In this document: piece by piece, positions 17,105 through 23,692 of the stretch
Layout: each line of letters begins with the position of its first letter
Numbering within the stretch: the stretch's first letter is position 1
Assembly: GCA_964636225.1 (NCBI GenBank)
Contig: CAZWQM010000001.1
Span: 62,001-126,000, forward strand
Reading direction: 5' to 3'
Length of the DNA: 64,000 bases
DNA from: UBA1858 sp964636225
GTDB taxonomy: Bacteria > Pseudomonadota > Gammaproteobacteria > UBA4575
Made by a program: the position numbers and the translations under genes
Notes under the pieces: generated by a model
What the model was told of the DNA's origin: nothing
Databases searched by the model: none
What the model saw: the letters and a program-made list of their open reading frames with translations, nothing else

Positions 17105-17635
17105 ATGACCGAACAACAAAAAAGACTGGACACTGTCAATAAAATCGCCAGTTTTCAGCTAAGCGATATCGCCAAAACCAAATCCTATATTTCCATTGCG
17201 GTACTGATATTTTCAATTTGTTTCTTTTTTGATGATTTGTACGTCGATGTGGTGGTTGAAGGTAAAGCTTTGAAGCATCTTCTGATTGAAGGAGGCGTAT
17301 TTTTCTCGATTGTGCTTGTTTTGATTTTTGAAATTAGTCGCGTATTGAAGTTAACCTCAAGGGTCACTGCAACTGAAAAGCTGGTTACTCAGTTTAAGAC
17401 TCACCTTTCAGAGCTAATTCGAAGTGAATTCAAATCCTGGAATCTCACCGAAGCCGAGCAAGAAATTGCGTTAATGATAATCAAGGGTATGTCCATGAGA
17501 GAAATTGCCGAAGCACGCAATGTAAAGGAAAAATCCATTCGGCAACGTGCAACCGGTATTTATGCAAAAGCAGGAGTAACAAATCGCTATGAACTTACTT
17601 CCTATTTTATTGAAGATTTACTGGCACCCGATTAG
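17105..17635 (+). CDS. membrane-anchored LuxR-type transcriptional regulator
   Basis: A 176-residue protein with two membrane helices near the N-terminus (SYISIAVLIFSICFFF and LLIEGGVFFSIVLVLIF), a short helical linker, and a C-terminal LuxR/GerE helix-turn-helix. The DNA-binding part is LTEAEQEIALMIIKGMSMRE, then IAEARNVKEKSIRQRATGIY and the typical AKAGVTNRYEL. ATG 17105 is chosen over a TTG at 17096. A LuxR-type DNA-binding domain held in the membrane without a kinase or receiver domain is less common than the soluble form. It may respond directly to envelope state (inference). The target could be the divergent sulfatase gene or itself. Confidence 0.8.
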   Translation: MTEQQKRLDTVNKIASFQLSDIAKTKSYISIAVLIFSICFFFDDLYVDVVVEGKALKHLLIEGGVFFSIVLVLIFEISRVLKLTSRVTATEKLVTQFKTHLSELIRSEFKSWNLTEAEQEIALMIIKGMSMREIAEARNVKEKSIRQRATGIYAKAGVTNRYELTSYFIEDLLAPD

Positions 17636-17858
17636 TCAAACAAAAATATATTTCGCTTTCATTAAAATTTAATATATTCATATGTTTAATGCATAAATAT
17701 AAACTAATTATTAATTTTGTACGGCATCGAATTACATTCTATGTAAATTTTCAAAATTTATGCGTTCATTGGCCTTCCGACATCCTTCCAAATGGGGTAT
17801 TTCAAAGCCTATATTTTTAGTGGATAAATCGCGGAATTTCTATATTTGAGGATGCGAA

Positions 17859-18086
17859 ATGTCTGTGACGAACTCTCTGGTGAATCAAGTACTCAATCAG
17901 GCTTGTGAAGGCACTTCCATTTCTTTTCGAGAACTCTATGCAGCCCTTTCCCGCGATGAAATTTCTGGAATAAAGGATGGTGTTATCGGCGTCGAAGATA
18001 TACGAGAGATTGTACTTGAACTTGATGATTCAAAGTCCAATGAAGAACGCTACAAAATGCCTATCAGCAAAAATCAGGAGATATAA
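17859..18086 (+). CDS. small conserved protein of unknown function, paralog of 6904-7209
   Basis: A 75-residue acidic, probably helical protein with a good ribosome-binding site (GAGG 7-8 nt before ATG 17859). It aligns end to end with the core of the 101-residue protein at 6904-7209: NQxCxGT near residue 12, REL, an I-x-x-I segment, and EIVxELxDSKxN. The only cysteine is conserved between both copies. There is no signal peptide, membrane helix or known motif. The C-terminal tail (MPISKNQEI) is not shared. Two copies in one window, in unlike neighbourhoods, suggest a lineage-specific family with real selection. Function unknown. Confidence 0.7.
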   Translation: MSVTNSLVNQVLNQACEGTSISFRELYAALSRDEISGIKDGVIGVEDIREIVLELDDSKSNEERYKMPISKNQEI

Positions 18087-18369
18087 ACGCCAGCCATTAT
18101 TCTTGCCCCATATCATCACATTCCATTCTATAATCGCAATCGATATTTTACGGCGACTTCCAAGACCAGCGACACACAGAGTAAAACCATCTGACTATAG
18201 ATGAACGCTAAACCGTGTTTTTCTTTTGGCGGTAAGGCGCACATGCAAAAAATATTTTTTAACAAAAATAACTAATTTGCTATTGTCCCTGGACCGGCCT
18301 TAATGTTTACATTGCGTTTACATTTATTGCGGTAGTTTTATACAATTACTACCCGGCAAATAAACGGTT

Positions 18370-18565
18370 ATGGACATTTTGATTATTGAGGATAACACCG
18401 AAATTGCGACCAATATAGGTGAGTATCTCAACGAAAAAGGCCACACTTCGGATTATGCTGCAAATGGCATTACAGGCGCCGGACCGACCCGATCGACCTC
18501 TCGCAGATGCGGGCAGAAGAGAAGAAATTAAGCAGGCGCTAGCATTGGCCAAATCCAAAAGCTGA
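18370..18565 (+). pseudogene. response regulator N-terminus fused by deletion to another gene's tail
   Basis: ATG 18370 begins MDILIIEDNTEIATNIGEYL, the first strand and acidic pocket of an OmpR-type receiver domain, and matches that family through YAANGITG. After about 18475 the receiver sequence stops. In another frame the DNA reads RPLADAGRREEIKQALALAK and SKS followed by TGA, which looks like the natural C-terminus of an unrelated protein. The phosphoacceptor Asp, the rest of the receiver and any output domain are lost. A deletion joining two genes is the simplest explanation. The identity of the second gene is unknown. Confidence 0.7.
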
Positions 18566-18595
18566 TACTACGGTTTCTATTGACACACCTCTCTT

Positions 18596-19275
18596 TTGGG
18601 AAGATCTTTCAAACTAATCATTGCGCTCCTGGTTATATTGCCAGTAGCATATTACGCATTTTTCACCTACCTACCCCGTTACGTAGACAGTAAAAGAAAT
18701 TCAGTCAGTTCACTGAACCTCGTCACCGATCCTTCCATTTACGATTTTCATGATTCATTTTTCATAGCTGATTTGCATGCCGACAGTTTGCTCTGGAATC
18801 GAAAATTATCTTCCAGGCACAACACTATTTTGATTTGCTAGTCAAAAACAGTTCCTGGATGAAATCATTCAGGGAAATTTTTGGTGATGAAAAAAGTAAT
18901 TACCAAGAGGCATTAGATCTTTATTATAGCAGCAAACCGCATTTAGAATGGAATCAGCAGTATATTAGTGAATATGCTATGGCTCACCCGCTTGAAGACT
19001 GGGAAGAATGCTGGGCTCATTATCTGCATATGGTCGATACTCTTGAAACTGCACGTCATTACAATGTTCTGGAAATTCATGATAGCGATGAGCTGGATAC
19101 ACAGTTATTTTATTGGTCTAATCTGTCCGTGGCCTTAAATGAACTAAATCGCAGTATGGGTCTAAGTGACGCTTACCCATTTATACTAAATTTATCGGTC
19201 ATTCGTAAACTGGGTTTTGTGAATCAGGTAATTGATCCCAATTTCACTATCACTCCAGTAAAAGAATCTCCCTAA
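18596..19275 (+). pseudogene. deletion chimera: membrane dipeptidase (M19) start fused to zinc metallopeptidase C-terminus
   Basis: The first part encodes an N-terminal membrane helix (LIIALLVILPVAYYAFF) and then IADLHADSLLWNRKL, the start of the peptidase M19 (renal dipeptidase) domain with its first metal-binding His-x-Asp. From about 18815 a different frame reads HYFDLLVKNSSWMKSFREIF, then EYAMAHPLEDWEECWAHYLH and AYPFILNLSVIRKLGFV. That is the C-terminal part of the putative zinc-binding metallopeptidase family PF15887, cut inside its HExxH-type helix. Neither active site is complete. The second part has an open frame to 19275 (earliest start codon TTG 18835), but it cannot be a working enzyme. 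Confidence 0.8.
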
Positions 19276-19451
19276 GGACATCTTTCATTCTGCTATTTCA
19301 TGCCGTCACAGGTTGATTTAACCTGTACTAGTCGAACGTTAAGCGTTAACTTATTATTGTAGAATAAATGGTATGAGAATACCGATAAAGGCACCTACCA
19401 TTCGAGCACAAAATGAAAAAATATAGACTATAAAAGCACCTAGTATTTACG

Positions 19452-20009
19452 ATGTCTAGAATAGTTTTTACATTAGTTATTTTGCTGATATTGCCTTCAG
19501 TATCGTTCGCATACAAAACAGAAATTTATGCTGTGAAAATTGGCAGCTATGAGAAATATAGTTCGGATGTAAAACAAGCCGTAAAAAAATATGACCACGT
19601 GCATGTTTTTACATTTAAGAATCTTTCGCGCATTACCATAGGTGAATTCACATCCAAGGAAAGCGCCAAGCCTTTGCTGAAGAAACTTGTCACAGCCGGT
19701 TTTAAAGACGCGTTTATACGCAAACAGGTTATGTTGATTTAGACAAACAACCGAGCAAAATAGAAAAGTTCAATATTCTGATTTCCTAAATGGATACCCG
19801 AGCATTTTATCTGGACGGAGAAATGTATCTTTTCCAGGGCACAGGCTACATAAGAATTCATCAGCAGGATCCAGAGAAGATTTCCCACGCCAAACAGATG
19901 ATTGATCTGAATCCAAATAATAATTTCCTGTTACTTGGAACCTACTAACCCTACGCTTGCATTAGATTTTCCCGAGAAGGAAACCAAACTCAAAGTAAAG
20001 TTAGGCTAA
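19452..20009 (+). pseudogene. frameshifted secreted SPOR-domain protein
   Basis: An intact 96-codon frame (19452-19742) encodes a signal peptide (FTLVILLILPSVSFA) and most of a SPOR peptidoglycan-binding domain (YAVKIGSYEKY, then GEFTSKESAKPLLKKL). Just before its stop the frame shifts: the next frame continues YVDLDKQPSKIEKFNILIS, has a TAA, and goes on with MDTRAFYLDGEMYLFQGTGY and further residues to 19948. A third frame piece (PTLALDFPEKETKLKVKLG) runs to 20009. So a longer secreted SPOR protein seems to have decayed. The short frame could still give a small SPOR protein, which is why I do not rule out residual function. Confidence 0.6.
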
Positions 20010-20212
20010 TCGAATAGTTGTTACATTCCCCTTATGTATCGTTCTAATTAGATCATGTATTACCTTGCATGCCATCCACTGAGCACTTTTTGTACACCAG
20101 CTCTAGTCAATGCGTACATGCACAAATTTGAATAATTCTGAGTGCGGGATAAACCGCAGAGTCTATGAATATCAGACGGATCAGGTATTATTCCCCCATC
20201 AAAAATAATTGA

Positions 20213-20614
20213 ATGAATTTAAGTATAGACAAAATGGATTCCTGTATCTTCTGTAGTGAACAAATCATCATTCATGAAACTGAATTAACTTATGTCACCT
20301 ATGACACCTATCCAGCCTCACCAGGACATGCTTTGGTGATTACCAAAAGGCATGTACCTAACTATTTTGACTGCACTGACGAAGAAGTGATCGAACTCTG
20401 GCAATCGGTGAATCAGGCAAAACGAATAATCGATCAAGATCACGCTCCCGACTCCTACAACATAGGCATCAATGTCGGCGCTGTCGCTGGACAATCCGTT
20501 CCACATATACACATTCACATTATCCCTCGTTACAAGGGTGACGTAGAAGATCCTCGAGGTGGTGTTAGAAGCGTCATTCCACACAAAAGAAGATATACAA
20601 GACGCGAGGATTGA
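20213..20614 (+). CDS. HIT-family (histidine triad) nucleotide-binding protein
   Basis: A 133-residue (126 from the second ATG, 20234) HIT protein. It opens with CIFC, which in this family often belongs to a zinc-binding site. It shows PGHALVITKRHV and the catalytic triad QSVPHIHIHIIPRYKGD. HIT enzymes hydrolyse nucleotide conjugates such as AMP-lysine or diadenosine polyphosphates. It ends in TGA, evidence that TGA is a normal stop in this genome. It stands alone between wrecked and unrelated genes. Confidence 0.92.
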   Translation: MNLSIDKMDSCIFCSEQIIIHETELTYVTYDTYPASPGHALVITKRHVPNYFDCTDEEVIELWQSVNQAKRIIDQDHAPDSYNIGINVGAVAGQSVPHIHIHIIPRYKGDVEDPRGGVRSVIPHKRRYTRRED

Positions 20615-20817
20615 AACATTATTTGTAGAACGAATTTGCTTATTATCGCGGTGATAGTTTATTTAAATTTCCCGATCAAGGGGTTTCAAATTGTATGCTT
20701 ATTGACCTCTCAAGCTATAGCACGGATACTCAATATGCAATATTTAGCCCATAGAATTAACTAACTAAAGCCCATAAACTATTCAGAAATGCCATTGAAT
20801 ATGGAGGAGTATTTACA

Positions 20818-21381
20818 ATGAAAACAAATAGATATATCGCTTTCTTAATTATATTCTCACCATTATTCGCAAGTACCGTTGCCGGCACTGCCGAGCAATC
20901 ATTGTTTGATCGAATTGGTGGCGAACAAAAAGCCAGAAAAATTGTTAGCGACATCTGGGACAATCACAGTAAAAACCCAATTGTTAAAGATCGTTTCGCA
21001 AAAAGTAATCCGGAGTATGTTAAATCTCGTGTGTATGAAATATTTGCAGCGGCTACCGGTGCGGAAGGCGCAACTTACACCGGGCTAGACATGAAAACAG
21101 CGCACAATGGCATGAACATCAGTGAAATGGAATTCAACGCTGTGGTGGATGATGTTTTGGCCGCATGCAAATCCAATGGCGTACAACAGCAGGAATTAAA
21201 TGAAGTGCTGGCAATTCTATGGTCAGTTCGAAAAGATATTGTGAACTCACATATTATTACTGACACGCTGGTAAGTGAGGAAGCAGCAGCTACCACTTAT
21301 AAGAAAAAGGAACAGTCATCAGCGGCGAGCCAACAGCCAGACCGAGACACTAGTTATTGCCTGAAAAGTCTCGATTGCTAG
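20818..21381 (+). CDS. exported group 1 truncated haemoglobin
   Basis: A 187-residue protein with an N-terminal signal peptide (IAFLIIFSPLFASTVAG). The globin core starts SLFDRIGGEQKARKIV, continues through RFAKSNPEY, and has the proximal His in MKTAHNGMNISE, typical of group 1 truncated globins. Most bacterial truncated globins are cytosolic; the signal peptide predicts a periplasmic or secreted form. A C-terminal extension of about 40 residues is polar and ends with two cysteines (SYCLKSLDC) that could form a disulfide or bind a partner. The usual globin length is about 120. An oxygen, NO or redox role is inferred from the family. Confidence 0.85.
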   Translation: MKTNRYIAFLIIFSPLFASTVAGTAEQSLFDRIGGEQKARKIVSDIWDNHSKNPIVKDRFAKSNPEYVKSRVYEIFAAATGAEGATYTGLDMKTAHNGMNISEMEFNAVVDDVLAACKSNGVQQQELNEVLAILWSVRKDIVNSHIITDTLVSEEAAATTYKKKEQSSAASQQPDRDTSYCLKSLDC

Positions 21382-21395
21382 AAAGACCTGACATT

Positions 21396-21437
21396 TGTGT
21401 ATTCCGGAGCGCATAGTTTAAAGCTTCGGAATACACA
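21396..21437 (+). terminator. perfect inverted repeat after globin gene
   Basis: TGTGTATTCCG (21396-21406) and CGGAATACACA (21427-21437) are perfect 11-bp arms with a 20-nt loop, starting 15 nt after the globin stop. There is no T-run after it, so it may stabilise the transcript end or act as a Rho-associated stop rather than a classic terminator. Confidence 0.4.
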
Positions 21438-21467
21438 CTCAAAATAATGCAGGCTTCAGTATATTGA

Positions 21468-21572
21468 TCGAATAGCGCAATATTGAAAGCCCTTGGTGAA
21501 GCCGGTACCGGTATTTTCCAAGCACCGGATGCCATATCCGGTCATATTGAAAAAATGTATTCCGCAAAATAA
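21468..21572 (+). pseudogene. C-terminal region remnant of NhaR-type LysR regulator
   Basis: A short frame reads SNSAILKALGEAGTGIFQAP, then DAISGHIEKMYSAK and TAA. This resembles part of the effector-binding domain of NhaR-like LysR regulators, where a similar FGQAG-G-F-APs segment follows DxSALLK. The DNA-binding domain is gone, so this is only a scrap. Identification rests on about 33 residues. Confidence 0.5.
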
Positions 21573-21707
21573 CTTGGCGCTTTGTATAGTGTTAAAAAGT
21601 TCTACTATGCAATTTCAAATGAAAGAAAGTTCATACACCCTAGCGTAAAGCAAATTACAAATTTTGCACACAGCAAAATATTCACCTAAGCATAAAGCTC
21701 AGTTTTA

Positions 21708-22256
21708 TTATTTAACCTGAGCCGCAATCTCTTTTTTGGCTATGTCTATATTATCTTTTATCTGCTTCTGAACAAATCCGGAAATAACTGAATCATATTT
21801 CTCTGCGGTTCTTTTGGATACCTGTTTGGCAACTCCGCGATTAAACTCTAGTGTCTTTTTCCCTAATGGTGATTCATAAAATTTCAACATTTCCTGTACT
21901 TCAGCAGGTGAAAATGTTTCTTTATATAGCGGCAAGTAGATTTCTTCAGTAACCTGTTCATAAGGCATAGACTTTTTAATATGTTCCTCATAGTTCTTAA
22001 CCATGACTGAAAATCTGGCTTTTAAAATTTCTCCGGCTTGCTTTTTTTGCGCTTCGGTGAGTGTAGAACCATCAATACTTTTATCCGCCGCACGTAAAAA
22101 CCCTGTTTGCATCTGGTTAATGACTTGCGAATTAAGCGCAATGTAGTTATTTACTACCCCAGTAATTTCAAACAATTTTTTTAGATCATCATTGTAAGAA
22201 CCGGCCTGGGCCAAAGTTGAGCATAAAACTAGCAATAAAAAGCCAAGAATTTTCAT
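21708..22256 (-). CDS. DUF2059 domain-containing exported protein
   Basis: A 182-residue protein with a signal peptide (LGFLLLVLCSTLAQA) and a helical body typical of DUF2059: KKLFEITGVVNNYIAL, then YLPLYKETFSPAEVQEMLKF and YESPLGKKTLEFN. The function of the family is unknown. It is probably periplasmic. It is monocistronic as far as can be seen. Confidence 0.85.
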   Translation of the reverse strand: MKILGFLLLVLCSTLAQAGSYNDDLKKLFEITGVVNNYIALNSQVINQMQTGFLRAADKSIDGSTLTEAQKKQAGEILKARFSVMVKNYEEHIKKSMPYEQVTEEIYLPLYKETFSPAEVQEMLKFYESPLGKKTLEFNRGVAKQVSKRTAEKYDSVISGFVQKQIKDNIDIAKKEIAAQVK

Positions 22257-22422
22257 AAAGATAGATTTCCAAATAAGTTTTAAGAGTAATCAGTTATGTC
22301 ACGGAACGACATTGTAATACAGGCACAAGTTACAAGGCGACTCTTAATTGACAAAAATCTCCACAGACCGTTCATGAACTATGCCTATTTAAGCTGACAA
22401 ACGCCGCCCCTTATTTGTGGAA

Positions 22423-23340
22423 TCACTTTTTATCTTGACAGCTTGAATAAGCGCCATATAAAAACCGCCTAAATAATCTCCCAATGTTTATATTGAGCTC
22501 AAATAGTGCAAGACCCATGAGGACAATGAATGCATCCAAAAGCACAGATATAGTTAGAGGTTCATCATTCACAAAGGCCCCCAGTAATAAGGCGGTTACT
22601 GGTGTAGTCAAAGTAATCATGGATACCTTAGTCGCCTGCATCTGCTGCAACACATAATAGTAAAGCGAAAATCCTACGGCCGTTGCCACCACTCCCAGAT
22701 AAATTATTGAAAACCAGATTATTTTCGGAAGGTCTCCACGGATTTCCTCTCCGGACAATATCAGAGTCAAGGTGAATAAAATGACAGTAACCATTAATCC
22801 TCCTTGTGTAGACTGAACAGCACTTTGAGCCGGCTTAAGCTGCTTAATAATGATCGCACTTAATGCGTGGGCAATAGTACTAAAGACCACTGCTAGCAAC
22901 CCCCAAAGGGTAGTTGGCTGCATGTCCCGATCATTGGCGAAAATGACCATTAACCCAATAAAACAGCACGCCAACCCAAAAAATTGTCCTACAGTAAAAC
23001 CTTTTTGCTTAAACAATACTTTTGATAACGCTGCCGTTACTACTGGTGGCAGCCCGTACACAATGGCAATCCAACCAGAAGGAATGAATTGCGCACCCCA
23101 ATATACGGAACCCATTGCCAAATAAATTCCAAAACCGCTGGTCAGATAAATCTAAATTGCCTGCTTATTCATAGGCAAGGTCAACTTTTTCAGCCTAATG
23201 AATAAATACAGTACGATCAGACCTATGAACATTCTTAATGTCAGCCCCAACAAATATCCACCCATACTGCTCCATTGAATTGCCAGTGGCGTAGTACTCC
23301 ATATGATAATTATAGCCAAATAGACCAAGCGAACAAACAT
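22423..23340 (-). pseudogene. EamA-family (DMT) transporter broken by a nonsense codon
   Basis: Two pieces lie in the same frame on the minus strand, separated by one TAG at 23152-23154. The first 62 or so residues (from ATG 23340) give two membrane helices (LVYLAIIIIWSTTPLA; LGLTLRMFIGLIVLYLF). After the stop the frame continues IYLTSGFGIYLAMGSVYWGA and runs through about eight more helices to 22423. The total of about 305 residues matches EamA drug/metabolite transporters with two 5-helix repeats. A single substitution has stopped translation inside helix 3, so function is lost unless the stop is read through. Confidence 0.85.
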
Positions 23341-23362
23341 AATGATTCGATGTATATCAGAC

Positions 23363-23391
23363 AAAAAAACCGCAGATTTAAAATCTGCGGC
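23363..23391 (-). terminator. strong intrinsic terminator upstream of the EamA gene
   Basis: CCGCAGATTT and AAATCTGCGG (23370-23390) form a stem followed on the minus strand by seven Ts (A-run at 23363-23369). It stops minus-strand transcription about 25 nt before the EamA ATG. Either it ends a small RNA made from 23523, or it is an attenuator in the EamA leader. Confidence 0.75.
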
Positions 23392-23523
23392 TTCTCAATA
23401 ATCAGTTAAGTATAAAATTTCATATCAGTATAATTTATGGACGCACACAGACCTAGCAGCAGAGAGCTTAATTACCCGCTTTATTACTTGTCTGCACAGT
23501 TTGGATGTCGATAAATATTGCAT
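23366..23523 (-). ncRNA. candidate small RNA or attenuated leader upstream of EamA gene
   Basis: On the minus strand TTGACT (rc of 23552-23557) and TAAAAT (rc of 23530-23535), 16 bp apart, make a good sigma-70 promoter. Transcription would begin near 23523 and end at the strong terminator at 23363-23391, giving about 155 nt. No protein frame fills this interval. I do not recognise a known riboswitch or 6S RNA core. Presence of an RNA is inferred from promoter and terminator only. Confidence 0.4.
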
Positions 23524-23692
23524 GCGCGGATTTTATTGCCAAATACAAATAAGTCAAGGCGATTCTACATAACTATTATAAGACTACAGACATAAAGTTA
23601 TTAATATAATACCTATTGATTTATGGCAGATGTTACTATCTACTCACTTAATTAATATACAAGTAATTGACATATACAAAGTAGAATTATAA

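Larger units (their letters stand above)
21382..21707. other. region between globin and DUF2059 genes
   Basis: Contains the inverted repeat at 21396-21437 and an nhaR-like remnant at 21468-21572. The remaining sequence to 21707 shows nothing I can assign. Confidence 0.4.

Noticed and set aside
18349..18558. Minus-strand 69-residue frame across the response regulator chimera
   Set aside because: The plus strand carries clear receiver-domain sequence, so the minus frame is a shadow.
23423..23523. 6S RNA or a known riboswitch in the EamA leader
   Set aside because: I could not recognise the conserved core of 6S or of any common riboswitch, so only a generic candidate RNA is listed.
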